A stretch of DNA of 64,000 nucleotides. Source: Parapedobacter deserti. Its GTDB lineage: Bacteria > Bacteroidota > Bacteroidia > Sphingobacteriales > Sphingobacteriaceae. The stretch lies in NCBI RefSeq assembly GCF_042646065.1, contig NZ_JBHRTA010000004.1:167163-231162 (forward strand), in the 5' to 3' direction. Under the pieces are notes generated by a model. That model made no database searches and was not told the DNA's origin. It saw nothing but the letters and a program-made list of their open reading frames with translations. Both the position numbers and the translations under genes were made by a program. The stretch's first letter is position 1, and every line of letters starts with the position of its first letter. Shown here piece after piece: positions 1 through 7,506 of the stretch.

Positions 1-574
1 CTTCGGCCCTTTCCCTCGCCTCCAGCAGCTCTGCCTCTTTCTTCCTTGCGGCATCTTCCGCAAGCCGTAATGCCTCCTGTTCGGCTTCCAGCCGCTCCAC
101 CTCCATCCGTGCCGAATCGGGGGCACGGGCGTACTTCCGTTCCGTCCACGTTGCGGCATTGGGATAGTACTGGCGCACCAGCCTGTATCTGACCGAATGT
201 GCGGATAGTTCGCTGTTCCGTTGCCGGAGGTTGATGGCTATGGCCAGAGCGGCAGCAAATGCCAGCAAAAGCAGGAAACCTCCGATGATAAACCCTGTTG
301 ACCCGGGCGAGAAATCATGCAGATGGATGATCCTCCACCTGTCCGGCATCTTTGCATTCAACTGTCCGACCTTTTCGGAAAGACCGTTTACAGCGGTATT
401 GTCCGATGCCTGCGATCCGTTGGTTTCCACCTGTTTCAGTATGGCTTTTAATACCGGGCCGTAATCCGGCAGCTGTACCTTGCGGTTCTCCACTTCGACC
501 AGCCGCTTTTCCTGTTGCAGTTGCAGTTCTGCCATGTCCTGCACCGTTTTGCTGATTTCCTCTAAATGTTCCAT
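1..574 (-). CDS. Mobilisation-associated membrane/coiled-coil protein (partial, C-terminus outside window)
   Basis: The minus-strand frame opens with ATG at 574 and stays open to the window edge (about 191 codons seen). Residues 1-40 are polar and Gln/Glu-rich and probably helical. A Gly/Leu/Ala-rich membrane segment lies near residues 100-122, followed by a charged stretch that ends in a Glu/Ala/Arg coiled coil (residues ~155-190). It lies 36 bp downstream of the relaxase gene in the same direction, a place often taken by a small membrane partner of MobB in Bacteroidota elements. No enzyme motif is visible. The function is inferred from position only; it could be a membrane anchor for the relaxosome or an unrelated coiled-coil protein. 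Confidence 0.6.
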   Translation of the reverse strand, partial: MEHLEEISKTVQDMAELQLQQEKRLVEVENRKVQLPDYGPVLKAILKQVETNGSQASDNTAVNGLSEKVGQLNAKMPDRWRIIHLHDFSPGSTGFIIGGFLLLLAFAAALAIAINLRQRNSELSAHSVRYRLVRQYYPNAATWTERKYARAPDSARMEVERLEAEQEALRLAEDAARKKEAELLEARERAE

Positions 575-610
575 AGTTGTTGTTTTTCTATTTTCATGTT
601 ACTGTGTCTT

Positions 611-1585
611 TTATCTGCGCATTCCACGAGATTGCTCCGCTTCCCGCTTTTTACGTTTGCGCCTGTGCTTTTCGGCATCGCCCACCGGATCGGGGTCGTT
701 GTAGATCTGTACCCCGTCCAATAGGGTGCCCAACAGATCCGTAAACTGTGATGCTTCGTCTGGTTGCTGTGCGTGTTGTGAGGTATCCTGCTCCCTTAAT
801 ATATCCCGTATCTCATCTGCCAATGAGCGCCCGGCCGATGGGGTTTCTGCCATCTGCTGACGGTTGCCGTTCAGTTGGTTGTTGATATTTCCATAGCTGT
901 ACTGGCGGTCGATATCCGAACCCTTGAATCTGACACCATCTTTTTCAAATGAAATTCCCTGTATTTCGTTCGTGCCGCTACGGTATTTGTAATGGATGGC
1001 TATGCCCTTTGCATGGAGCAGCTTTTTCAGTTGCTTCCATGAGGTGGCCTGTTGCAGGGTGGCTTTCAGGACATCGTATATTTCATAGCGGAGTTTGTCG
1101 TTTCCGCGCAGTGCCTGCCGGTTCATCTGTTCCTTGCCTTTGCCGAAATGGTAGCTGTAGCGTTCGGTCATCTCCCGGCACACTTTGTGGCTCTTCTGCC
1201 AGTGGTTGTAGTTATTGATGGTCTTGCCGATGTTGTCCACACGGTTGTAGACGATATGGACATGGGGATGCAATTTATCTGTATGCAATACGGTAAGGTA
1301 CTGGGTATCTTTGATCCCCATCTTTGCCATGTATTCCCTTGCATGTTCCGCCATTTTTTCTACCGTCAGTTTGCCGCTGTCCTCGCTGCTCCAGCTCAGT
1401 ACGGTATGCCCTACGGCATTGCCAAGCGTGGGGCGCAATTTGCGCTGGGCGTTCAGGTCGTCTATGATGGACTTCACATCGTAGTCACGTACGCCTACGG
1501 CATCGATGACCTTTGCCTGCTCCCGTTCCAGCAGGTAGCGAACACAGCCCCCAAAGCTCTTGCCAGTTAATACCTTAGCGATCAT
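611..1585 (-). CDS. mobB: MobB-type relaxase (MobA/VirD2-like nuclease)
   Basis: 324 aa. The N-terminal half (residues ~1-150) matches the relaxase/mobilisation nuclease fold: an early MIAKVLTGKSFGGCVRYL segment carrying a candidate catalytic Tyr, and the metal-binding histidine motif HTDKLHPHVHIVYNRVD near residue 105. Such proteins nick oriT, stay bound to the 5' end and pilot the strand into a conjugation channel. The C-terminal third is polar and Arg/Lys-rich, as is usual. The start overlaps the end of the mobA gene by 11 bp, so the two are translationally coupled. The element can probably be mobilised; whether it encodes its own type IV secretion system cannot be judged because the window ends. 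Confidence 0.88.
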   Translation of the reverse strand: MIAKVLTGKSFGGCVRYLLEREQAKVIDAVGVRDYDVKSIIDDLNAQRKLRPTLGNAVGHTVLSWSSEDSGKLTVEKMAEHAREYMAKMGIKDTQYLTVLHTDKLHPHVHIVYNRVDNIGKTINNYNHWQKSHKVCREMTERYSYHFGKGKEQMNRQALRGNDKLRYEIYDVLKATLQQATSWKQLKKLLHAKGIAIHYKYRSGTNEIQGISFEKDGVRFKGSDIDRQYSYGNINNQLNGNRQQMAETPSAGRSLADEIRDILREQDTSQHAQQPDEASQFTDLLGTLLDGVQIYNDPDPVGDAEKHRRKRKKREAEQSRGMRR

Positions 1586-1955
1586 ACCCGGTTATCCTTT
1601 CCATCAGTTTTTCCACCATGCCAAGTAACGTGCGCAGGTCGGCAAGCAGCGATACCAGTCCGAGGGTATGTGCCAGCTTGGTCAGCTGGTTGAGGTTGTT
1701 AGCCATGCCCGACAGGGTACGCAGGTGGGACGCATCCTCCCTGGACAGTCTCGGTGCCACGGTAGCCGATCTTGCAGAACGGCGGAACCAGTCACTGATC
1801 CTGATGCCTGCTTCCCTCGCCTTGCCCGCAATCAGCAACCGCTCGGTGGGCGTGAGCCGTACCACCAGCGAGATGCTCCGGGTGACCGCCTTTTTCGGCC
1901 GTCCACGGGTGCGCTTTTTGGTGGCATTCTCTTCTTTTTTTGCCGGTGCTTTCAT
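1575..1955 (-). CDS. mobA: MobA-type relaxosome accessory protein (MobC family)
   Basis: 126 aa from the ATG at 1955, which follows a GGAGGGCA ribosome-binding site. A longer frame to 2249 has poor protein character, so I prefer the short start. The N-terminus is Lys/Arg-rich (KKRTRGRPKKA). A ribbon-helix-helix-like segment and the pattern LTPTERLLIAGKAREAGI follow, then the C-terminal AxNLNQLTKLAH helix typical of MobC/MobA mobilisation proteins. Family members bind oriT and help the relaxase melt and nick it. The gene overlaps mobB and lies just after a repeat-rich stretch that is the natural oriT candidate. Confidence 0.82.
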   Translation of the reverse strand: MKAPAKKEENATKKRTRGRPKKAVTRSISLVVRLTPTERLLIAGKAREAGIRISDWFRRSARSATVAPRLSREDASHLRTLSGMANNLNQLTKLAHTLGLVSLLADLRTLLGMVEKLMERITGYDR

Positions 1956-2159
1956 CGCTGTGCCCTCCAGGTTTTGACGGTTGCGACCACCGGGAGCAGA
2001 GGCCCTGCCGCCATCCCCGAAGGCCGGCGGCAAGGTTTTTTGCATTGCAAAAAAATAAACTTGCTCCTTACAAAACGGCAAAGGTCTACCTTTGTCATGA
2101 CGGCATCGGAAGATACCGGTTTGGGGACGGTTTCCCTCTCCGGAACATCGGGCGGATAG

Positions 2160-2265
2160 GCTACTTTGCCAGTTGGCTTGCCTACTATTTGGCTTGCCGA
2201 TTGATGGACGGTATGTATAGCCAAATAGTCCACTGGATAACCTGCCCAATGATTGGCTATATGTC
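2160..2265. other. Candidate oriT: nested inverted and direct repeats before mobA
   Basis: An 11-bp inverted repeat pairs 2184-2194 (ACTATTTGGCT) with 2219-2229. Overlapping it, a 9-bp inverted repeat pairs 2216-2224 (TATAGCCAA) with 2253-2261. GGCTTGCC occurs twice, at 2174-2181 and 2191-2198. Dense short repeats between the mob genes and the HTH gene are what an origin of transfer with relaxosome sites looks like. No nick site can be assigned by eye. Open frames read through this stretch, but neither resembles a known protein. Confidence 0.4.
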
Positions 2266-2292
2266 CAGCTAAATTGCTTATTGGGTTTGTCT

Positions 2293-2562
2293 TCATTCCC
2301 TTCCCTCCATCAGTTTCTGGATGTCCTCAAACTTGTAATACATCAGCCCGCCGATCTTGGTAAAGGGCAGCGTTCCGTTTACCCGCAGGTTCTGCAACGT
2401 TCCGGCGGAGATGCCCAGAAGTTTGCGCACTTTATAGCTTTTCAGCCGTGCCCTCGGCTCGTCACCGTGTTTCCTCGGATGGGGGTTGTTCTTCCTGATC
2501 TCTTCGATCAGCTCTTTCTTCAATTGGTCAAGGTCGCCACTCGTGATAAGTTCTACGTTCAT
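2293..2562 (-). CDS. Helix-turn-helix excisionase-like DNA-binding protein
   Basis: 89 aa. Residues ~42-86 match the HTH_17/MerR-like excisionase fold: VRKLLGISAGTLQNLRVNG is the HTH, followed by the wing LPFTKIGGLMYYKFEDIQKL. The N-terminal 40 residues are polar and charged. Genes of this type are standard between integrase and mob genes in Bacteroidota integrative elements, where they act as recombination directionality factors or regulators. A good ribosome-binding site (AAAGGAG) lies 6 bp before the ATG. Which of the two roles applies is not visible. Confidence 0.8.
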   Translation of the reverse strand: MNVELITSGDLDQLKKELIEEIRKNNPHPRKHGDEPRARLKSYKVRKLLGISAGTLQNLRVNGTLPFTKIGGLMYYKFEDIQKLMEGRE

Positions 2563-2598
2563 CGTTTACTCCTTTGTTAGGTGTTAGAATTCTGTTAT

Positions 2599-2632
2599 CG
2601 GCAGACGGAAACACAACGGTGCGTTTCCGTCT
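2599..2632 (-). other. 12-bp inverted repeat in the leader of the HTH gene
   Basis: GCAGACGGAAAC at 2599-2610 is the exact reverse complement of GTTTCCGTCTGC at 2621-2632, with a 10-nt loop. It lies 37 bp upstream of the HTH start and 61 bp after the stop of the preceding gene. The T-run follows on the plus-strand side (TTTT at 2633), so it is not a clean terminator for the minus-strand genes. It could be an attenuator, an RNA-stabilising hairpin or a protein site. Confidence 0.5.
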
Positions 2633-2692
2633 GCTTTTGGTACAAAAAAAAGGAATAAAGAGGCGCGCCCGTGACCAACGGATAACGCTTGG

Positions 2693-3499
2693 TTAAAATC
2701 GGTGCGGTTTTATAGGAATATGAGGGGTGGGGTAGCTTCTCTTTTTTGCCGGGACGATATCGAACAGTCGGTATCTGTTCGGGATTTCGGCATATTTGCT
2801 GCCCATGTCGTTACGGTCGGCAGGGAAATAGCGCCGCAACGTTTCGGGACTGATCGGCCGGTTGTCGTGGCGGAAGTAGCGGCACAGCATCTTGACCCAT
2901 ACGCTGGAATGTATCGAAAAGACAAGCTCTTTGTTTTCGGGCGTTTCCTTTTCCTGCATCTTGATGAGCAGGTCGGCGACGGTCAGCAGGTAGCCCTTGG
3001 GGATATTGATGTAGTCGTCCGTATCCCGCTTTTTCAGTTCCCGTACCTGCTGTTTGAGCTCGTTTACCATTTCTTTGAACTGGACGATTTCGGCCTCCTT
3101 TGCCGCAATGATCTCGTCCTTTGTCCTGTCGGCTTTCCAGTCGTCCACCGTATCGAGGTAACCGAGGAATGCCCGCAGGTGCAGTTTGCGCTGCACGGTA
3201 CGGCGGTGCAGGTCTTTCGACTTCCGCTTGTCGTCGACAATGAGGTTTTTGAGTTCGTCCTTGACGATGTCACGCATATGGCCGAAAAACTCGCTTTCAT
3301 CTGCATTGCTGTTCGCTTCTTTGAAATGATCGAGGTGGTAGGCATAGAAGTCGGCAAACTCGTCCTCGTCGATCCGGTAAAGGGTATTGAGGAAATGGAT
3401 GTCGTAGTGCCCTTTCCACCAGAAGAACGGCATGCCGATGTCGTACGGATGCGCTTCGCCAAAACGTGGACGGGTACTGAAATAGGACAGTTCTTTCAT
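2693..3499 (-). CDS. Unknown mobile-element protein with central coiled coil
   Basis: 268 aa; I do not recognise a family with known function. The N-terminal third is rich in aromatic and acidic residues (PFFWWKGHYDIHF; FADFYAYHLDHF). The middle (~residues 130-160) is a Lys/Glu-rich coiled coil (AAKEAEIVQFKEMVNELKQQ), and the C-terminal part (~185-245) has a helix-rich segment with RYFRHDNRPISPETLRRYF. It ends basic. A promoter -7 box (TATATTTG, 3532-3525) precedes the start, with four iteron-like repeats upstream of that. The context between the integrase and mob genes and the repeats are compatible with a replication, partition or regulatory role; this is inference. Confidence 0.7.
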   Translation of the reverse strand: MKELSYFSTRPRFGEAHPYDIGMPFFWWKGHYDIHFLNTLYRIDEDEFADFYAYHLDHFKEANSNADESEFFGHMRDIVKDELKNLIVDDKRKSKDLHRRTVQRKLHLRAFLGYLDTVDDWKADRTKDEIIAAKEAEIVQFKEMVNELKQQVRELKKRDTDDYINIPKGYLLTVADLLIKMQEKETPENKELVFSIHSSVWVKMLCRYFRHDNRPISPETLRRYFPADRNDMGSKYAEIPNRYRLFDIVPAKKRSYPTPHIPIKPHRF

Positions 3500-3524
3500 G
3501 GTGGCTTATCTGTTGGTAAACAGA

Positions 3525-3532
3525 CAAATATA
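3525..3532 (-). promoter_or_regulatory. Promoter -7 box (TATATTTG) of the 268-aa gene
   Basis: On the minus strand the sequence reads TATATTTG, an exact match to the Bacteroidota TAnnTTTG -7 element, 25 bp before the ATG at 3499. It separates the iteron-like repeats (3585-3636) from the gene. Confidence 0.55.
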
Positions 3533-3584
3533 CTGATTGTGCGGGCGAAAAGAAAAGAATATACAGGCAACGATGAACGCTTTC

Positions 3585-3636
3585 CGGCCAATTAGCGGCC
3601 AATTAGTGGTCATAACGGCCAATTAGCGGCCAATTA
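3585..3636. repeat. Four CGGCCAATTA repeats (iteron or operator array)
   Basis: Exact copies of CGGCCAATTA start at 3585, 3596, 3616 and 3627. They form two doublets (11-bp step), and the doublets are offset by 31 bp, so each pair recurs at about three helical turns. The last copy contains the stop codon of the AlbA_2 gene. The array lies 53-104 bp upstream of the -7 box of the 268-aa gene. Helically phased direct repeats suggest cooperative binding of a regulator or replication initiator. Confidence 0.75.
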
Positions 3637-4966
3637 AATCTTTCGCACCAACTCATACCTGCTTCCCCTACCTTTAGTTCCCGATTGTTGGATTAACCCT
3701 TTATTTACGAGATCGCTAAGCTCTTCGGTGGCCAATGTCTTGCCGGTATTATTGATCTCTTGATAGGATGCATTGGTGACTTTTCCATATTCCTTAATGT
3801 ATAATACAGCCTTGATCTGCCTTTCATTAATATCCAATTTACGCAGATATTCCGCTGTATAGATATCTTTCAGGAATACGATGCTAAGTCCACCCTGATT
3901 TTCCTCGATAAGAGGTTCGGGTAGCCCCGCCTCTTTACAAGCCTTGATAATATCATTGGTGCCACGTCCCCAGGCTTCGACATATCCGGCCTTGAAAAAT
4001 ACACCGGCAATATTCCTGTTCCGTGGATAAGAGGAATGTTCCTGCTTTAGTTCTTCAACAGTCAGCTCTTCCGGTAAAATACCCGGATTCCAGAGGTGCA
4101 GGCGGTCATCATAGACACGGAGAAAAATCCAGGTGCTTGAATGGTCTTTATGGATAATCGAGTTCAATATGGCCTCGCGCAATGCGGGTTCGGGATATTC
4201 CAACGGCTCCATACGCTCAAGGCCTTTGTAGGAGATCGGCCGGATAAGATAGCGGTCCTTCAGTTTGTCCATGATCTTTTCGATCATGGTCAGCAGGTTG
4301 GTCTCTATGATATCCTGGAACAGCAGGTCGCTCGAACTCTTGCCAAACCGACCGATCTTGAAACTGGTTGTAGGGGAAAGGGCATAAGGCCGTTTGCCGA
4401 AAAGCAATATTGCGGCATGGGTCAGTTCGCCGTCCTTGGTAAGCAGGTTCAGACGTTTCATCAGCAACATGATGTCTTCTTCGGCGGCGGATGCCGGGAT
4501 ACGGTCTTTACTGATGGCCTTTTTTAAAAACGATTGTATCGTGTCGATATCCAGATCATCGGCCGTAGCACCGGGGACGGGTATATCTTCCCAACTCCTG
4601 CCGCTTTTCTTCAGCAGCCAATTGTGCAGGGCTGTTCCCTTTAGCTCCTGCTTGGTGCTCCCGCTCCGGTAATGGTATATGCCATGATAGGAAATAGGTA
4701 CAGTGCTCTGCGGCACCGTGACTTCTATATAATGTCTGCTTTCTTTTTCATGCAGGTCGATATCCACCACCAGCCCCAGCTGCTGGACAATCTTGTTGGG
4801 CAGGTCGTCCATAAGTTTTTTATAATCATCCACACCGGTAATGTTTCCCCTTATCGTCAATACCGATATAAATCCGGCCTCCCTGCGCATTGGCAAAGCC
4901 GCACACCCATTTCAGGTATTCGTCACGCCATGACTGTTTGTATTCTATGTTCTGTTGTTCAGGCAT
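3634..4966 (-). pseudogene. AlbA_2/Schlafen-like ATP-binding protein, one-base frameshift
   Basis: The true N-terminus starts at ATG 4966 (MPEQQNIEYKQSW...WVCGFANAQGGRIYIGI), the classical AlbA_2 start with a nucleic-acid-binding Schlafen-like fold. It runs out of frame at the CCCC run 4847-4850; dropping one base there joins it to the open frame below 4850 (GNITGVDDYKKL), which continues about 405 residues to the stop at 3634. The body has the ATPase-like part (LEYPEPALREAILNSIIHKDH; GRGTNDIIKAC) and a C-terminal winged helix. Members are often transcription regulators of mobile elements. The disruption is either a real mutation, a sequence error in a homopolymer or, less likely, recoding. 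Confidence 0.75.
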
Positions 4967-5000
4967 ATCCCTTATCCTATGGTTAACAAAAATACGCTTT

Positions 5001-6248
5001 TTAGCTGCTTATCTGTAATGTTTCCGCAAGTCTCTCCTGCAACCTGCCCATGTCCTCGCTCAGTTTGCTCTCGACCACTTTGGCATAAATCTGGGTGGTA
5101 CGGATGCTGGTGTGGCCGAGCATCTTCGATACGCTCTCTATCGGTACGCCGTTGCTCAATGTCACGGTAGTAGCAAATGTATGGCGGGCAATATGGAACG
5201 TCAGGTCTATGTTGACACCGCATATTTCGGCTATCTCTTTCAGGTAGCCGTTCATGCGCTGGTTGGAGATTACCGGGAATACCGTACCGTTTGCGACCGC
5301 CCTCGGATCGTCCCTATATTTTTCCATCAATTCTTTTGCCTTTGGCAGTATCGGCACCCGGACGCTGGTGTCCGTCTTTGCCCGGCTTGTGGATATCCAA
5401 AGATTGCCATCGATGCCCGTAATAATATTACCGGGTGTAAGTTCGGAAAGGTCGATGTACGCCAGTCCTGTGTAACAGCTAAAAAGGAACATATCCAGCA
5501 CCTGCTGTAAACGTTCGATCTTGAACTGTTTGTTTTCAAGTTTGGTAAGTTCCTCCTTTGTCAGGCTTTCACGTTCCACCTTGTCAAAGTGCTTGCGGAA
5601 CTTGGCAAAAGGGTCCTTTGGTAGCCAGTCCGCAGTAACCGCCATGTTGACCATCTTGCGCAGGCGTTCTATATGCTTCATGATACCGTTGTTGTTCAGT
5701 GCCCTGTGGTGGTCTTTCGGCTTGTAGTTACGCAGGTAGCTTTCAAAGTCGGAAATAAAAGTGTAGTTCAGCTCCGACAGGGATATGTCGGTACGGCGGT
5801 ACTTTTCTTTCAGGAAGCGTTTGATATAGCTTTGTGTGGTATAGTAGTTCTTCATCGTACCGTGGGCAAGCTTGCTTTCCTGCTCCTTGTTGTGGTGGTC
5901 GATCAAACCGATGAGCGTTGGCCCCGATTGGGCCGACCCCATGACCCGGTCACGGATCGCCGGGCCGTCTATCGTGCAGCCGGAAAGTACCATCTGCTGG
6001 TAGGTGTCGATAATCTTTGTCTTGAAGCGATCAAGGAACCTGTTGAGTTCGGCAATCTCCTGACGGCTGCCCTTGGCCATTCCCTTTTTAGCATCCCACT
6101 GACCGGCAGCGATGGAACGCTTGACCGATATTTCGGTACGTTTTCCGTTCACCGTTACCCTTGCACAGATGGGCGCCTTGCCCCGTGTCGTTGTTTTCTG
6201 TCTCTTGAGGTAAAATATTACCCCGAATGTGCAGTTCTGTATTTTCAT
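5001..6248 (-). CDS. int: Tyrosine recombinase/integrase (IntDOT-like)
   Basis: 415 aa. An N-terminal arm-DNA-binding domain (~1-95), a SAM-like core-binding domain (~110-215) and a C-terminal catalytic domain (~230-405). Visible catalytic elements are HIARHTFATT (box II His/Arg), LGHTSIRTTQIYAKV (His plus Tyr nucleophile) and a Lys in the beta-hairpin (SRAKTD). The first arginine of the usual set is replaced: the motif reads CYTGLAYIDL, a known peculiarity of Bacteroidota IntDOT-like enzymes. It lies next to a copy of a tRNA-Pro 3' end, the expected integration site, and probably catalyses integration and excision of the element. Confidence 0.92.
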   Translation of the reverse strand: MKIQNCTFGVIFYLKRQKTTTRGKAPICARVTVNGKRTEISVKRSIAAGQWDAKKGMAKGSRQEIAELNRFLDRFKTKIIDTYQQMVLSGCTIDGPAIRDRVMGSAQSGPTLIGLIDHHNKEQESKLAHGTMKNYYTTQSYIKRFLKEKYRRTDISLSELNYTFISDFESYLRNYKPKDHHRALNNNGIMKHIERLRKMVNMAVTADWLPKDPFAKFRKHFDKVERESLTKEELTKLENKQFKIERLQQVLDMFLFSCYTGLAYIDLSELTPGNIITGIDGNLWISTSRAKTDTSVRVPILPKAKELMEKYRDDPRAVANGTVFPVISNQRMNGYLKEIAEICGVNIDLTFHIARHTFATTVTLSNGVPIESVSKMLGHTSIRTTQIYAKVVESKLSEDMGRLQERLAETLQISS

Positions 6249-6308
6249 ATCAACGTTGTTTTAAAGTTTCATGTCTCGTGCTTTGGTGCCGTTTGCGCAC
6301 ATCCGATA

Positions 6309-6466
6309 CAAAATGGGTCCCGAAAATGGGGAGACACGGGTACCGGAAGGCTGCAAAAAGCGCCAAAACAAACAGATACAGTAAACTGATTTTCAGATTT
6401 TTAAATCCTTTTCAGGGACCCAAACCTAGGAAAAGCAAATGGGTAACCGAATAGGTCCCATTTTCT
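6309..6466. promoter_or_regulatory. Candidate integrase arm-type sites upstream of int
   Basis: The 250 bp between int and the tRNA scar hold no gene. AAAATGGG occurs at about 6312 and 6323 on the plus strand and its complement (GGTCCCATTTTC) at about 6452; a GGGTCCC/GGGACCC pair accompanies them. Repeats of this kind between integrase and att core are typical of arm sites. No binding evidence exists. Confidence 0.3.
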
Positions 6467-6504
6467 TTGATTTTACTTGAACAAATTGGGGTAAGAAAAA
6501 AAGA

Positions 6505-6538
6505 AAAACCCCTCTTATCATACGATTAGAGGGGTTTT
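6505..6538 (-). terminator. Rho-independent terminator after tRNA-Pro scar
   Basis: AAAACCCCTCT (6505-6515) pairs perfectly with AGAGGGGTTTT (6528-6538) around a 12-nt loop. On the minus strand the hairpin is followed by a T-rich run (TTTTTCTTTTTTTC). It lies 21 bp beyond the tRNA-Pro 3' end fragment, where a tRNA terminator would be. Confidence 0.75.
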
Positions 6539-6559
6539 GACTGCCTTTGCAGGCTTCTC

Positions 6560-6582
6560 GGTCGGGGTGGCCGGGTTCGAAC
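6560..6582 (-). other. tRNA-Pro 3'-end fragment: attachment site of the element
   Basis: On the minus strand 6582-6560 reads G-TTCGAAC-CCGGC-CACCCCG-ACC: T-loop, T-stem 3' strand, acceptor 3' strand, discriminator A and CC. An acceptor ending CACCCCG pairs with CGGGGTG, the 5' start typical of bacterial tRNA-Pro. The sequence just upstream (AGAAA) cannot form the 5' side of the T-stem, so the tRNA is broken at the T-loop. This is the usual footprint of a tyrosine recombinase that integrates into a tRNA 3' end; the complete gene should be at the other end of the element or at the empty site. Confidence 0.65.
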
Positions 6583-6893
6583 TTTCTCTTGGCGGCCTTT
6601 GAGTGCGGGAAATGTGGGACGCCAACAATCCCAGCGGGATCACAAAGCCTCGGCGAAAGTCGGGGCTTTGTTATTTAAGCCGGGATGAGGAGGAGCTTAT
6701 CAAGAAAATGGACGAGCAGGACGAAAAGTAGGATTTGCACGTGCCACCGTCTGCACTTCACCTCGTCGCGGCAGACAATCAAAAAACCCAGACGGGTCGG
6801 GCTATCCGCTGTGACTTTTGCGGGCCTCCCAGGACCGCAAAAGGACGTTTATTCTATCCCACACGCAAAGCGAAACAGCAATAGAAATATTTA
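6583..6893. other. Junction stretch without intact genes between element end and copper island
   Basis: No convincing gene. Short frames look like remnants: one plus-strand frame ends with FECGKCGTPTIPAGS and a stop, the next ends RDEEELIKKMDEQDEK and a stop at ~6731. Two hairpins are visible: ACAAAGCC with GGCTTTGT (about 6651-6676), and a 9-bp inverted repeat CTTTTGCGG/CCGCAAAAG (6815-6823 with 6835-6843). The composition changes to A/T-rich right after. It reads as a scar of repeated insertions. Confidence 0.5.
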
Positions 6894-6894
6894 T

Positions 6895-6902
6895 TAATTT
6901 TG
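6895..6902 (+). promoter_or_regulatory. Promoter -7 box (TAATTTTG) of the Crp/Fnr gene
   Basis: Exact TAnnTTTG match 23 bp before a GTG codon at 6926. It lies inside the longer open frame that begins at 6818, and so argues for the short start of the regulator. Confidence 0.5.
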
Positions 6903-6925
6903 TTACATCTATAAACAAGAAAATT

Positions 6926-7504
6926 GTGGCTGAACTCACGGAAATAAAAAGTCTTTTATCTCAAATAAATCTTCCTGAAAAGGAACAAGAAGATTTATTG
7001 AGTATCTCCAAAATCAAGCAATTAAAAAAAAACGAGTTTTTTATTTCCGAGGGACAAGTGCCTAAAAAATTCGGGATTGTCATTGATGGACTGTTCCGCT
7101 ACTATTACGTCAATAACAAAGGTGATGAATTTACCAAAGGATTGATACTGACAGGAAATGTACTGACAGCCTATTCCGCAATGCTACATCAGCAAAAATC
7201 GCTGTTTTACATTCAAGCGTTGGAAGATGCCGTCATTCTCGAAATCAATTACAACCTATGGTTAGAACTTAAAAAACAAAATCCGTTTTGGGATAAATTT
7301 TTAATCCTTTTATTGCAAAAAGGATATTGCGTTAAAGAAAAAAGAGAACGTGAGTTGCTCCTGTTGGATGCAGAAACACGTTATAAAATTTTCCAAGAAG
7401 AATTTCCGACCCTCGAAAAGCGGATAAAACTGCAAATTATCGCTTCCTATCTCGGTATCAAACCAGAGAGTTTAAGTAGAATTAGAAAAAAAACCACCAG
7501 TTAA
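6926..7504 (+). CDS. Crp/Fnr-family transcriptional regulator
   Basis: 192 aa from GTG 6926 (an ATG at 6818 is also in frame but lies upstream of the likely promoter). Residues ~15-115 form a cyclic-nucleotide-binding-like beta-barrel (FFISEGQVPKKFGIVIDGL), residues ~120-140 the dimer helix, and the end (IIASYLGIKPESLSRIRKK) the recognition helix of a winged HTH. The cysteines needed for a 4Fe-4S cluster of true Fnr are absent, so the signal is unknown. A perfect 10-bp inverted repeat lies 3 bp after the stop codon and overlaps the promoter of the next gene, which suggests that it controls the SDR gene. The gene and its neighbours are A/T-rich compared with the chromosome. Confidence 0.85.
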   Translation: MAELTEIKSLLSQINLPEKEQEDLLSISKIKQLKKNEFFISEGQVPKKFGIVIDGLFRYYYVNNKGDEFTKGLILTGNVLTAYSAMLHQQKSLFYIQALEDAVILEINYNLWLELKKQNPFWDKFLILLLQKGYCVKEKRERELLLLDAETRYKIFQEEFPTLEKRIKLQIIASYLGIKPESLSRIRKKTTS

Positions 7505-7506
7505 CA

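Noticed and set aside
1956..2296. Open frames upstream of mobA (114 aa to 1952 and the extension of mobA to 2249)
   Set aside because: Both translate the repeat-rich stretch, neither looks like a known protein, and the mobA ATG at 1955 has a good ribosome-binding site.
4843..4852. Programmed frameshift at the GGGAAAC motif of the AlbA_2 gene
   Set aside because: The slippery motif is in the wrong phase for a -1 shift, and a +1 shift would be needed; a mutation or sequencing error is simpler.
6541..6600. Intact tRNA gene at the scar
   Set aside because: Only the 3' half is present; the 5' side of the T-stem, the anticodon arm and the D arm are missing.
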